64,000 bases of DNA from Naasia sp. SYSU D00057 (GCF_017916505.1 NZ_JAFMSZ010000001.1:1178001-1242000), one strand, 5' to 3'; counted from the first letter of the stretch, positions 18,469 through 27,729 are shown. Numbers and translations: made by a program. The notes: a model not told the origin generated them from the sequence alone.

Positions 18469-19907
18469 TCGGACCCCGCTCCCTCCAGCACGCGCTGGCT
18501 CTCCTGGCGGACCCGCTCCTCGGCGGCACGGTCCAGGTTGCGGCAGAACAGCCAGTACAGGCCGCCGGCGACCACGAGGCCGATGGCGAACGAGATGTCC
18601 GCACCGCCGATCGCCTCCGCCGCCGGTCCGGTGTAGAGGCCGGGCAGCGAGAAGAACGGGATCATCGCAACGAAGCCGATGCCGTACGCGGCGAGACCCC
18701 GCCACGACCAGCGACCGTAGATGCCGTGCGGGTTGAAGATCTCGGTGATGGCGTACTTCCCGTGGCGCACCGCGTAGAAGTCGACGAGGTTGACCGCCGT
18801 CCACGGCACCAGGAAGTAGAGCATCAGCAGCACGAAGTTGTTGAAGCTGCCGAGGTAGTCGTCGGGGATCAGGAGCGCGACGATCACGGTGACGAGGCCG
18901 ACGGCGACGAGTCCGATCACGCGGGCGCGCACCGTGGGTCGGACCTTCCGGAAGGCGTCGATGCCGCTCACGCTCGTGAGCATCGCCCCGTAGGCGTTGA
19001 CGCCCATGATCGAGATCAGCGCGAGCGTCGAGACGAGCACCACGATCGTGCCGAAGCCCGGGAAGAGGTTGTCGCCCACCTCCTTGAGAGAGCCGATCGC
19101 GTCGACCTCCGGCAGGCGGCTCGCGAGCAGCGAGCCGAGGCCCATCAGCCACACCGCGGAGCCGGCCGCGCCGAGGTAGGTGAAGAAGATGAGCTTCGGC
19201 GCCGACGACCGCGGGGGCAGGTAGCGCGAGTAGTCGGAGACGTACACCGCGTAGCTGATGTTGTAGCCCGCCGCCAGGGAGAACTGGATGAGGAACGCGG
19301 TGCCGTCGAAGCCGCCGGCGGCCTCCCCGGTCGGCGCGGGGAGCGTGACGGCGGCGAGCACCGTCGTGATCGCGAAGGCGACGATCAGCAGGTAGGTGAG
19401 CCACCGCTGCACGAAGTGGAGGAGGTCGTGACCGACGACCGCGATCACGATCGAGAGCGCCGTGATGATCGGGTACCAGAACCACTCGACCGCGGGCAGG
19501 ATCAGCCCGATGCCCTGGGTGGCGAGGATGACGTCGAACACCATGAAGCCGATGTAGACGAACACGGTCGCGGCGAACGGGACGATGACGCCGCGGCTGC
19601 CGAACTGGGCGCGCGACTGGATCATCTGCGGGAGACCCATGCGCGGCCCCTGATTGGCGTGGAACGCCATGAAGAAGGTGCCGAAGCAGGCGCCGAGCAG
19701 GATCGCGAGGAACGAGAACCCGGCGGTCAGCCCGAGCTGGGGACCGATGAAGCCGACGACCATCGTGGGGAGCACGAAGTTGCCGGTGAACCAGAACGGC
19801 GCCTGGTGCCACAGCTTGCCGCGGCGCTCGGACCACGGGACGTAGTCGATCGAGTGCCGCTCGATGACGGGGCCGGCGGCGGTGCCGGTCGCGGGCGCTT
19901 GGGTCAC
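18465..19907 (-). CDS. NCS1-family permease (purine/cytosine/allantoin type)
   Basis: A 480-residue nucleobase:cation symporter-1 transporter with about twelve membrane segments. The family signature is visible near the N-terminus (WSERRGKLWHQAPFWFTGNF, then GPQLGLTAGFSFLAILLG), followed by GPRMGLPQMIQSRAQFGSRG, VSDYSRYLP and FYAVRHGKYAITEIFN. NCS1 members import purines, cytosine, hydantoins or allantoin. It overlaps the nitrilase gene downstream and follows the amidase gene, so its cargo is probably the substrate of those hydrolases. Confidence 0.9.
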   Translation of the reverse strand: MTQAPATGTAAGPVIERHSIDYVPWSERRGKLWHQAPFWFTGNFVLPTMVVGFIGPQLGLTAGFSFLAILLGACFGTFFMAFHANQGPRMGLPQMIQSRAQFGSRGVIVPFAATVFVYIGFMVFDVILATQGIGLILPAVEWFWYPIITALSIVIAVVGHDLLHFVQRWLTYLLIVAFAITTVLAAVTLPAPTGEAAGGFDGTAFLIQFSLAAGYNISYAVYVSDYSRYLPPRSSAPKLIFFTYLGAAGSAVWLMGLGSLLASRLPEVDAIGSLKEVGDNLFPGFGTIVVLVSTLALISIMGVNAYGAMLTSVSGIDAFRKVRPTVRARVIGLVAVGLVTVIVALLIPDDYLGSFNNFVLLMLYFLVPWTAVNLVDFYAVRHGKYAITEIFNPHGIYGRWSWRGLAAYGIGFVAMIPFFSLPGLYTGPAAEAIGGADISFAIGLVVAGGLYWLFCRNLDRAAEERVRQESQRVLEGAGSE

Positions 19908-19989
19908 GGTGTGCTCCTGAGGTCGGGGACTTCGCGGACGGTCGGACGGAGGGGGTGTGGGGCGGGGGCGGGTCGCCGCGGGCCGGGGC

Positions 19990-21399
19990 TCATGCGAACT
20001 CCTCGAACCCGGGCGCCGTGCGCGGCCAGGGGTGCGCCCGCTCCCACCGGGCCGCGAGCTCGAGCAGCGACCGGTCGGCCCAGCGCGGCACGGTGACCTG
20101 CAGCCCGAACGGCATACCGTCGGGGAGCGTGCCCGCGGGCAGCGAGAGGGCGGGCAGGTTCGCCATGTTCTGGATCGCGGTGGAGTAGACCTCCGGCCCG
20201 AGGAGGCCGGCGGAGCCGTCCCCCAGCCTGCCGTCGGCCGACCATCCGGCCGCGGCGACGGTCGGCGTGACGAGCGCGGCGTCAGCGCCGAGCACCTCGT
20301 CCATTCGGGCCACGGCGGCGAACCGGCGGCGCCGGGCCGCCAGGTAGTCGTCGATCGTGACGCCGAGCCCGAAGGCGAGGAACTCCTGCGCGCTGGGATG
20401 CAGGGAGCCGCCGTCGCGCTCGATCCGCTCGCGGCCGAGCTGCAGCGCGTGCTCGGCTGCGGCGAGGACGAACCAGTCCTCGTCCGGGCTCCAGCCGGGG
20501 AAGAACCAGCCGGGCTCGCGGTGCTCGATCGGGACGCCGAGCAGGGCGGCGAGCCGCTCGGCCGCGTCCGAGAACGCCGCCGCGACGTCCGCCGGGAGCG
20601 GGCCGAGCTCGTCCGTGCGCTCCGCCACGATCAGCCGCCGCGGGAGGCGGGCCTGCGGCAGCGGGACGGGAAGCGCGGTCGGGTCGCCGGGCACGGGCCC
20701 GGCGACGACGTCGAGGAGCACGCGCAGGTCGTCGCTGCCGGTGGTCATCAGCCCATCGGTGGAGAAGTCGATCCAGTCGGGCGTGAACCGGTGACCGATC
20801 ACCCCGCCGGTCGGCTTGAAGCCGAGCAGCCCGCAGAAGGCCGCGGGGATGCGGGCGGAGCCGCCGCCGTCCGTGGCGGTCGCGATCGGGGCGAGCCCGG
20901 CCGCGAGCGCGGCCGCGGATCCGCCGCTCGAGCCGCCGGGCGACCGGTCCGGGTTCCACGGGTTGTGGGAGGGCCCGAAGAGGAGGTTGTCGGTGTAGCC
21001 CTCGATGCAGAACTCGGGGACGTTCGTCTTGCCGACCGGGATCGCCCCCGCCGCGCGGAGGCGGCCGATGGTGATGCCGTCGCCCTCGGCGGGCGGCGCG
21101 TCGGCGAACCACCGGGAGCCGTACGTGGTGCGCAGGCCCCGGACGTCGTCGTTGTCCTTGCCGAGCACCGGCAGACCCGCGAGCGGTCCGGGGTCCTCGC
21201 CGCGACGGACGGCGGCGTCCACGGCATCGGCCTCGGCCCGCGCTTCGTCGGCTCGGACCGCGACGACGGCGCCGAGGTCGCGGTGCGCCGCGATGCGTTC
21301 GAGGGACCGCTCGACGAGCTCGCGGGCGCTCGTCCGCCCCTCGCGGACGTCGCCGGAGAGCCGGCGCAGCAGGCCGGGGGCGAGGGACGTCGTCGTCAC
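19990..21399 (-). CDS. Amidase-signature hydrolase
   Basis: A 469-residue amidase-signature enzyme. The Ser-cisSer-Lys triad is intact: K81 (LPVLGKDND), S157 (RSPGGSSGGSAAALAAG) and S181 (TDGGGSARIPAAFCGLLGFKPT). The spacing of 24 residues between the two serines matches the family. These enzymes hydrolyse carboxamides to acids and ammonia. The gene starts 13 bp downstream of the ureohydrolase stop and so belongs to the same operon. It could act on an arylamide, a guanidino-amide or an ureido compound; the sequence does not decide. Confidence 0.92.
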   Translation of the reverse strand: MTTTSLAPGLLRRLSGDVREGRTSARELVERSLERIAAHRDLGAVVAVRADEARAEADAVDAAVRRGEDPGPLAGLPVLGKDNDDVRGLRTTYGSRWFADAPPAEGDGITIGRLRAAGAIPVGKTNVPEFCIEGYTDNLLFGPSHNPWNPDRSPGGSSGGSAAALAAGLAPIATATDGGGSARIPAAFCGLLGFKPTGGVIGHRFTPDWIDFSTDGLMTTGSDDLRVLLDVVAGPVPGDPTALPVPLPQARLPRRLIVAERTDELGPLPADVAAAFSDAAERLAALLGVPIEHREPGWFFPGWSPDEDWFVLAAAEHALQLGRERIERDGGSLHPSAQEFLAFGLGVTIDDYLAARRRRFAAVARMDEVLGADAALVTPTVAAAGWSADGRLGDGSAGLLGPEVYSTAIQNMANLPALSLPAGTLPDGMPFGLQVTVPRWADRSLLELAARWERAHPWPRTAPGFEEFA

Positions 21400-21412
21400 T
21401 GGTCGGAAGTCC

Positions 21413-22348
21413 TCAGCCGAGGGGCACCATCGAGGTGATCAGCTCGTAGGCGACGTGGGACGCCGCGACGCCCGTGAGCTGCGCGTGGTCGTAGGCGGGG
21501 GCGACCTCGACGACGTCGGCGCCGACGATCCGGTGCTGCCGGAGGGCGCGGAGGAACTCGAGCATCTCGCGGCTCGTGAGCCCGCCGGCCTCGGGCGTCC
21601 CGGTGCCGGGCGCGTGCGCGGGGTCGAGCACGTCGATGTCGACCGAGACGTAGACCGGCCGGTCGCCGAGCCGCGCGTGCATCCGCTCGAGGGCGGCGGC
21701 CAGGCCGGCGCGCTCGACCTCGTGCGAGCCGATGATCGCGAAGCCGAGCCGCTCGTCGTCGGCCAGGTCCTCGCGGCCGTAGAGCGGCCCGCGGATGCCG
21801 ACGTGCAGGCTCGCGGTGAGGTCGATCAGCCCCTCCTCGGACGCGCGGCGGAACGGGGTCCCGTGTGTGACGGGGGCGTCGAAGTAGGTGTCCCAGGTGT
21901 CGAGGTGGGCGTCGAAGTGCACGACGGCCACGGGCCCGTGCTTCTTGGCGACGCTGCGCAGCAGGGGCAGCGCGATGGTGTGGTCGCCGCCGATCGTCAG
22001 GAGGCGGGTGCCGTCGGCGGTGAGCTCGTCGGCGCGTGCCTCGATCTGGCGCACGGCCTCGTCGATGCTGAACGGGTTCACGGCGATGTCGCCCGCATCC
22101 GCCACCTGCAGCTCCGCGAACGGGGATACGTCCGCGACCTGGTTGTAGGGGCGCAGCAGCCGCGACGACTCGCGGACGTGGGACGGCCCGAAGCGGGCGC
22201 CCGGCCGATAGCTGACGCCGCTGTCGAAGGGAACGCCGACGACGGCGATGTCCGCGCGCTCCACCTCGTCGAGGCGGGGCAGCAGCGCGAACGTGGCGAA
22301 GCCCGCGTAGCGCGGCGTGCGACTCGAGTCGCGTGGTCCCACAGTCAT
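21413..22348 (-). CDS. Ureohydrolase of the agmatinase/guanidinobutyrase family
   Basis: A 311-residue binuclear manganese hydrolase of the arginase superfamily. All six metal ligands are present: H123 ([11 protein letters not shown]), D145, H147 and D149 ([12 protein letters not shown]), and D237 and D239 (SVDIDVLDP). The [15 protein letters not shown] sequence places it in the SpeB-like group, which includes agmatinase, guanidinobutyrase and guanidinopropionase. The start at 22348 follows a GAGG binding site. It is the first gene of the operon running on through amidase, NCS1 permease and nitrilase, and it diverges from an XRE-cupin regulator with an operator in between. Confidence 0.88.
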   Translation of the reverse strand: MTVGPRDSSRTPRYAGFATFALLPRLDEVERADIAVVGVPFDSGVSYRPGARFGPSHVRESSRLLRPYNQVADVSPFAELQVADAGDIAVNPFSIDEAVRQIEARADELTADGTRLLTIGGDHTIALPLLRSVAKKHGPVAVVHFDAHLDTWDTYFDAPVTHGTPFRRASEEGLIDLTASLHVGIRGPLYGREDLADDERLGFAIIGSHEVERAGLAAALERMHARLGDRPVYVSVDIDVLDPAHAPGTGTPEAGGLTSREMLEFLRALRQHRIVGADVVEVAPAYDHAQLTGVAASHVAYELITSMVPLG

Positions 22349-22385
22349 TCCGACCTCCTCGGCGTCCTCCGGAACGCTACCCCCC

Positions 22386-22404
22386 TGTTGCTTGTGAGGC
22401 AACA
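22386..22404. promoter_or_regulatory. Candidate operator for the divergent XRE regulator
   Basis: TGTTGC and GCAACA form a perfect 6-bp inverted repeat around TTGTGAG, 38 bp from both divergent start codons. TTGC-GCAA palindromes are typical targets of XRE-cupin regulators. Assignment to the adjacent regulator is inferred from position. Confidence 0.65.
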
Positions 22405-22442
22405 AAAGGTGCGTCGCAGTGCCGCGGCTCTACACTCGGCGC

Positions 22443-23027
22443 ATGCGCGCAGTGCATCCGGCCCCGCAGGGCGGTCCCCTCACGATCGGTCCCCGCCTGC
22501 GCGCCACCCGCCTCGCGCAGGGCCTCACCATCGCGCAGCTCGCCGAGGCGACCGGACTGACGAAGGGGTTCGTCAGCCGGGTGGAGCGGGACGAGACGTC
22601 CCCCAGCGTGGCGACCCTCCTGACGCTCTGCCAGGTGCTGTCGCTCCCGATCGGCTCGCTGTTCGAGGCGCCCGAGCACGAGGTGATCCGCCTCGACGAG
22701 GCGCCCCACATCAACTTCGGCGGCTCGCTGGTCGAGGAGCGGCTGCTCACCCCACGCTCCGAGGCCGGAATCCAGCTGCTGCGCTCCGTGCTCGACCCGG
22801 GCGCGAGCGGCGGCGACGACTTCTACACGATCACGTGCGAGCTCGAGGTGCTGCACGTCCTGAGCGGCGGCATCACCCTCCGCTTCCCGCAGCACGATGT
22901 GGAGCTCGCCGCCGGCGACACCGTCACGCTGAAGGGACGGGAGCCGCACACCTGGGTGAACGCGACCGGCGGGCGCAGCGAGGTGCTGTGGGCGATCGTG
23001 CCCGCGGCCTGGAGCGGCTCCCGCTGA
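22443..23027 (+). CDS. XRE-family transcriptional regulator with cupin sensor domain
   Basis: A 194-residue protein with an N-terminal XRE helix-turn-helix (LRATRLAQGLTIAQLAEATG, then LTKGFVSRVERDETSPSVATL; about 17-68) and a C-terminal cupin fold (about 115-190, with VLHVLSGGITLRF, LAAGDTVTLKGREPHTWVN). Regulators of this PuuR-like form often bind a small amine or amino-acid derivative in the cupin and control its catabolic genes. It diverges from the ureohydrolase operon and probably represses it through the palindrome at 22386-22404. The start at 22443 is preferred over an ATG 8 codons upstream because the domain begins soon after. Confidence 0.88.
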   Translation: MRAVHPAPQGGPLTIGPRLRATRLAQGLTIAQLAEATGLTKGFVSRVERDETSPSVATLLTLCQVLSLPIGSLFEAPEHEVIRLDEAPHINFGGSLVEERLLTPRSEAGIQLLRSVLDPGASGGDDFYTITCELEVLHVLSGGITLRFPQHDVELAAGDTVTLKGREPHTWVNATGGRSEVLWAIVPAAWSGSR

Positions 23028-23033
23028 CCTCCC

Positions 23034-23067
23034 GCTGCGGTGGCGGCGACGCCGCCGACACCGCAGC
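23034..23067 (+). terminator. Hairpin after the XRE regulator gene
   Basis: GCTGCGGTG (23034-23042) pairs with CACCGCAGC (23059-23067), and the inner GCGGCG/CGCCGC continues the stem, giving a long GC hairpin 7 bp past the stop. No T-tract. The rest of 23068-23248 contains a CCTAT-N8-ATAGG repeat at 23146-23163 and the CotH gene's ribosome binding site. Confidence 0.55.
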
Positions 23068-23248
23068 TCCGACCGGCGTTGCATGGTGCGCCGCGAGCAG
23101 CCGGGCAGCGGCGAGCGCCCATCCTGAAGATCCCCTGGCGAAACCCCTATTTCCCCTGATAGGTTGGCGCAGCGCCGTCTACCCGAAGCGGCGCGGGCGG
23201 TATCGGCTACCCACCGCGCGCCCTCATTTCCTCCCGGAGGGCTCCCCC

Positions 23249-25768
23249 ATGCCCGTTTCCCGTCGACGCCGACGGACGCCATACGTCCTCACCGGCTCGG
23301 TCCTCGCCGTCGGACTCGTGGTCGGCGCACTCGTCGCCGCCCCCCTCGTGCTCCCGCCGCGCGCGACGGCCGATCCGGACGGCGTGGTGATCTCTGAGAT
23401 CAACTACCACTCCCCCGACTTCGACGACCCCGGCCTCGACGACAGCCTGGGCGACTTCGTGGAGGTGACCAACACCTCCTCCGCCGCCGTCGACATGTCC
23501 GGGTGGACCTTCAGCTCGGGCATCCGGGGCCGGATTCCGGACGGGACGGTGCTCGAGCCGGACGCCCGATTCGTGGCTGCGAAGGACGCCAAGCAGTTCC
23601 GGGCGATCCACGGGGTCGCCCCCGACTTCGTCTACGACGGCCACCTCTCCAACGGCGGTGAGACGATCACGCTGTCGACCGCCGACCCCGAGTCGGCCTC
23701 GGACGCGACGACGGTCGACACGGTGACCTATGACGACGCCCCCGGGTCCGGCTGGGCACCCTCGGCGGACGGCGACGGGCCGACCCTCGAGCTCCGCGAC
23801 CTGTCCTCCGACAACGCTCTCCCCGAGAGCTGGGGCGCCAGCGAGATCGCCGGCGGCACCCCGGGCGCCCCGAACTCGAACAGGAACACCCCCGCCCCCG
23901 ACGCCGTCACCGGGGTGACCGCCACCCCGCAGCGCCCGTCGGCCGACCAGGACATCGTGGTCACCGCCGAGCTTCCGGTCGGGTCGACCGCCGACCTCAA
24001 GTACAAGGTCATGTTCGGCCCCGACACCGCCATCCCGTTCACCGACGCCGCGGCGGGCGCCGCGGAGGACGGCCTCTTCGGCGCCACGATCCCCCGCCAG
24101 GCCGCCGGCGCGCTCGTGCGCTACCGGATCGACGCCGCCCGCGCCGGCGCGACCTTCTCCGCCCCGGCGGCCGACGACAGCATCACCTATCGAGGCGTGG
24201 TCGTCACCGATCCGAGCTACGCCTCGCAGCTTCCGGTGATCGAGTGGTTCATGGAGGACGCGGTCTACGACGACCTCCGCGCGAACCACCGCACCGACGA
24301 CGTCCAGGGCCCCGCGGTGTGGTCGTACAACGGCGAGGTCATCGACAACGTGCTGATGAACGTCCGCGGCGGCTCGTCCCGCACCCTCGACAAGAACAAC
24401 TGGAAGGTCGAGCTGCCGAAGGGCCACGGGTTCGACCTCGGCGGGCAGCTGCCCTACCCGCTCACCGAGTTCGCCCTGCAGAACTACCAGTACAACCAGC
24501 CGGACATCGCCTGGGCCACCGTGAAGGAGGCCGGCGCGCGGGGCCTCAACATCCTCCCCGTGCGGACGCAGCGCAACGGCCAGTTCTGGAGCCTGGGCCG
24601 GCTCATGGAGACCCAGGACGGCGAGTGGCGGGAGGACCAGGGCGTCGAGGACTGGGCCATCTACAAGGGCGAGTCCGGGGCGGTCGGCGCCACCGATTCG
24701 CCGGAAGCCCTCGAGGCGAGCGGCTGGCTCGACAAGAAGACACGGCAGGACGAGGACTACACCGACGTCTGGACCCTCGGCAACATGGTCGACGGTCCCG
24801 CCTCCCCCGAGCAGCGGGCGTGGATCTACCAGAACGTCAACGTGCCCGAGCTGATCAACTACATGGCGATCAACTCGATCCTCCGCAACTCCGACACGGG
24901 CCCGCACAACTGGTGGCTCGCCCGCGACTCGGAGGGCACGCAGCGCTGGGAGATGTGGCACTGGGACCTCGACCTGACGCTCGGGCGGATCAAGCCGAGT
25001 GACACGGGTCCGTTCCTGACTCCCGACACCGACAACAAGTTCACCCGGGCGATGCTCGCGTACCCGGAGTTCCGGGAGATGTTCTTCCGGCGGCTGCGAA
25101 CGCTCGCCGACCAGTTCTACCCGCCGGGGCGGCTGGAGGCGCAGTGGGACGCGATCAGCGCCCGCACGCTCGCCGACTGGCAGCTCGACAGCGCCCGGTG
25201 GAACCTCGGCGCACCGACCCGCGCCAACTTCGACGAGGCACTGGCCGAGCGGCGCAGCACGATCCTCGGCAGCCGCGAACTGCCCGCGCCCCAGGCCGCG
25301 GACGCCCCGGTGGTGATCAGCGAGATCCAGCACCACGCCAGGGCTCTCGGCGAGGACTGGATCGAGCTCGCGAACCCCGGCTCAACCGCGGTGGACGTCT
25401 CCGGCTGGGTGATCTCCGGAGGGATCGACCTCACGATCCAGGCGGGGACCGTGATCCCGGCCGGCGGGCGCATCCTCTTCGTCGAGGACGACGTCGCCTT
25501 CCGGCGGGCCTTCCCGCAGGCGACTCCTCTCGTCGGCGGGCAGTTCGAGGGCGGGCTCAGCCGCGAGGGCGAGAAGATCACGGTGAGCGCCGGGGACCGC
25601 GTCGTGGATGAGGTGTCCTACGGGGACGGCGTCGACGACGAGTGGCCGACGCCGGCGAACGGGGCATCGCTCCAGCTCGACTCCCTGACGGCGGACAACG
25701 CCGACCCGTCGAACTGGCGGACCACGGCCACGAGAGGCGGCACACCCGGATCCGCGCCGCGTGAGTGA
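23249..25768 (+). CDS. Secreted CotH-kinase/lamin-tail-domain protein
   Basis: An 839-residue exported protein. A signal peptide (basic RRRRR start, hydrophobic 14-32) is followed by a lamin-tail domain (about 45-190; VVISEINYHSP, FVEVTNTSSAAVDMSGW), a linker and Ig-like segment, then a CotH-type kinase-like domain (about 330-670; NVLMNVRGGSS, NWKVELPKGHGFD, and the metal-site-like MWHWDLDLTLGRI). A second lamin-tail domain closes the protein (VVISEIQHHA, DWIELANPGSTAVDVSGW). CotH kinases phosphorylate secreted proteins in spore formers; in actinobacteria the LTD-CotH-LTD type is a surface protein of unknown target. The ATG at 23249 has a CGGAGG binding site. Upstream in-frame sequence overlaps the regulator and ureohydrolase and is rejected. 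Confidence 0.87.
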   Translation: MPVSRRRRRTPYVLTGSVLAVGLVVGALVAAPLVLPPRATADPDGVVISEINYHSPDFDDPGLDDSLGDFVEVTNTSSAAVDMSGWTFSSGIRGRIPDGTVLEPDARFVAAKDAKQFRAIHGVAPDFVYDGHLSNGGETITLSTADPESASDATTVDTVTYDDAPGSGWAPSADGDGPTLELRDLSSDNALPESWGASEIAGGTPGAPNSNRNTPAPDAVTGVTATPQRPSADQDIVVTAELPVGSTADLKYKVMFGPDTAIPFTDAAAGAAEDGLFGATIPRQAAGALVRYRIDAARAGATFSAPAADDSITYRGVVVTDPSYASQLPVIEWFMEDAVYDDLRANHRTDDVQGPAVWSYNGEVIDNVLMNVRGGSSRTLDKNNWKVELPKGHGFDLGGQLPYPLTEFALQNYQYNQPDIAWATVKEAGARGLNILPVRTQRNGQFWSLGRLMETQDGEWREDQGVEDWAIYKGESGAVGATDSPEALEASGWLDKKTRQDEDYTDVWTLGNMVDGPASPEQRAWIYQNVNVPELINYMAINSILRNSDTGPHNWWLARDSEGTQRWEMWHWDLDLTLGRIKPSDTGPFLTPDTDNKFTRAMLAYPEFREMFFRRLRTLADQFYPPGRLEAQWDAISARTLADWQLDSARWNLGAPTRANFDEALAERRSTILGSRELPAPQAADAPVVISEIQHHARALGEDWIELANPGSTAVDVSGWVISGGIDLTIQAGTVIPAGGRILFVEDDVAFRRAFPQATPLVGGQFEGGLSREGEKITVSAGDRVVDEVSYGDGVDDEWPTPANGASLQLDSLTADNADPSNWRTTATRGGTPGSAPRE

Positions 25769-25812
25769 GGCGAGCGCGCGCGGGTCGGGCTCGCGGGGTC
25801 CCGGCGTCGTCG

Positions 25813-26250
25813 TCATGCCCGCCGCCACCCGGCGGGGGTCTCCTCGACCAGTCCCTCCAGCTCCAGGAGGCCCAGGGCGGAGCGGACGGCCGCAAGGCTG
25901 AGACCGGAGTGCCGCGCCAGCTCCTCCACCGGCCGGGGCCGCGAGGAGAGGGCGTCGAGCAGGCGTCCCTGCTCGGGATCGCGCCGCGCCTCCGCCGGTG
26001 CCGGGTCCGCCGGACCGAGGACGAGCTCGGCCATCTCGTCGGCGTTGGTCACGCAGACCGCGTCGAACTCGCGGAGCAGCCGGTGGCACCCGGTTGAAGT
26101 CGCCGATGTGACGGGTCCGGGGACGGCGCCGAGCGGACGCCCGAGGGCCGCCGCGTGCCCGGCTGTGTTGAGGGAGCCGGACCGCATCCCGGCCTCGACC
26201 ACGATCGTCGCGAGCGACGCCGCCGCGATGAGCCGGTTCCGCTGCGGGAA
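25813..26250 (-). pseudogene. dprA: dprA, 3' fragment cut off by the mobile element
   Basis: This frame encodes the C-terminal part of the DNA-processing protein: FPQRNRLIAAASLATIVVEA, GSLNTAGHAAALGRPLGAVPG, and a winged-helix-like end (LARHSGLSLAAVRSALGLLELEGLVEETPAGW). QRNRLIA...A..GS..TA..A...GR...AVPG is the diagnostic second half of the DprA Rossmann fold. The rest of the gene lies at 37093-37865. The frame continues into the element up to 26376, but those residues belong to the integrase region. No start is available for a functional product. Confidence 0.93.
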
Positions 26251-26266
26251 ACGTAGGCTGTATACG
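26243..26266. other. attL: left junction of the element
   Basis: The shared core TGCGGGAA (26243-26250) joins dprA 3' sequence to element sequence. The arm TGTATACG (26259-26266) is the inverted partner of CGTATACA at the right end. The arm touches the integrase GTG start, so integrase binding could also affect its own expression. Confidence 0.8.
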
Positions 26267-27729
26267 TGTCCGCCACCCGTGCCGCTGTCTACCTCCGGAT
26301 CTCGCGCGACGCTGAAGCCCTCGGGCTCGCCGTCGACCGGCAGCGAGAGGACTGCAAGCGCCTCGTCGCCGCGCACGGCTGGACCTTGACCGAAGAGTAC
26401 GTCGACAACTCGATCTCGGCCTCAAAGAGGACGGTCTTCCGCCCGGCCTACGATCGCCTCGTCCGCGACTACGCCGCCGGCCGCTTCGACGCCCTGGTCG
26501 TCTACGATCTCGACCGCCTGACGAGGCAGCCGCGCCAGCTTGAGGACTGGATCGACGCCGCAGAGGAGCGCGGGCTCGTCATCCTCACGGCGAACGGCGA
26601 GGCGGATCTCTCCACCGACAACGGACGGCTCTTCGCCCGCATCAAGGCCTCGGTCGCCCGCGCAGAGATCGAGCGCAAAGGTGCTCGGCAGAAGCGCGCG
26701 AACGTCCAGCGGGGCGAGCAGGGACGCCCCATCCCCGGCCGACGCCGCTACGGCTATGAGTCGGACGGCGTGACGCCCCGAGAGGGCGAGGCGGCAGTCG
26801 TTCGGCGAATGTTCGACCACGTCGCGACGGGGGGCTCGATCCGCTCCCTGTACCTCGCTCTCGAAGGGGAAGGCGTTGACCCGGCGCCGGGCAAGGAGTG
26901 GAGCCCCCGCCGTGTCCGCGACATCCTGACAAACGAGCACTACGCGGGGTACGTCCGCCACCGAGGAGCGGTCCTCAAGTCCGACGTCGTCGAGCCGATC
27001 GTGGATGAGGCGCTCGCCGCCGACGTCCGAGCACTCCTCGCCGACCCCACCCGCAAGACAACCCCCGGCAACGCCCCCCGGCACCTCGCGAGCGGGATCG
27101 CCCGGTGCGGAGTTTGCGGTGACGCGATCATCTGGATGCGCGAGTATCGGTGCCGCCGGACGACTCACCCGTCCATCACCGGACCGCGGCTTGAAGGGCG
27201 CATCCGGCAGGAGATCGCCCGTGCCCTTCTGACCTCCGGCCCGGACGTGTTTGACGGCGCCGAAGTAGGCACGATCGCCGCTCTGGTCGAGCGTCGCCGT
27301 CGCAATGCAGAGGCGGTCGCAGCCGTTCTCGCCGACCGCGACGAGGGGCTCGTCCCTGCCGACGTTGCTCGCTCCCGGCTTCTCGGCCTTCGCACCGCCC
27401 GTGAGGGAATCGAGGCCGCGCTCGACGCCGCTCGCTCATCGCACACCTCCTCCGGCGCCCTCGCGACGATCGCGCATGAGTTGCTCGGTGAGGCCACCGA
27501 ATGGCCGAAGGAGGATTTCGCCACTCTCGAGGCGACCATCATCGCCCGCTTCGACGCCCTCGACCTCGACCGTCGGCGAGAGGTCCTGCGCGCGCTCCTC
27601 CACGTCGAGATCGGCCCCGGTCGGCACCCGTCGCGGGTGCGGGTCGAGCACCGCCTGGCCACTCACCTCAATCCCCTCGACCAGGCCGGGAACCCCCAGG
27701 ACGAGGACGCGCGCTACTACACCGACTAG
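26266..27729 (+). CDS. Large serine recombinase (element integrase)
   Basis: A 487-residue site-specific integrase of the large serine family. The resolvase-type catalytic domain (about 1-145) starts AAVYLRISRDAEALG with nucleophile S13, then shows VVYDLDRLTRQPRQLEDWI and RAEIERKGARQKRAN. The recombinase domain (about 160-260) includes GKEWSPRRVRDILTNEHYAGY. A zinc-ribbon-like patch (ARCGVCGDAIIW) and a long charged coiled-coil region (about 340-440) follow, as in phiC31- and Bxb1-type enzymes. The GTG start lies at the very end of the attL arm. It inserts the element into dprA; no excision factor was identified. Confidence 0.95.
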   Translation: MSATRAAVYLRISRDAEALGLAVDRQREDCKRLVAAHGWTLTEEYVDNSISASKRTVFRPAYDRLVRDYAAGRFDALVVYDLDRLTRQPRQLEDWIDAAEERGLVILTANGEADLSTDNGRLFARIKASVARAEIERKGARQKRANVQRGEQGRPIPGRRRYGYESDGVTPREGEAAVVRRMFDHVATGGSIRSLYLALEGEGVDPAPGKEWSPRRVRDILTNEHYAGYVRHRGAVLKSDVVEPIVDEALAADVRALLADPTRKTTPGNAPRHLASGIARCGVCGDAIIWMREYRCRRTTHPSITGPRLEGRIRQEIARALLTSGPDVFDGAEVGTIAALVERRRRNAEAVAAVLADRDEGLVPADVARSRLLGLRTAREGIEAALDAARSSHTSSGALATIAHELLGEATEWPKEDFATLEATIIARFDALDLDRRREVLRALLHVEIGPGRHPSRVRVEHRLATHLNPLDQAGNPQDEDARYYTD

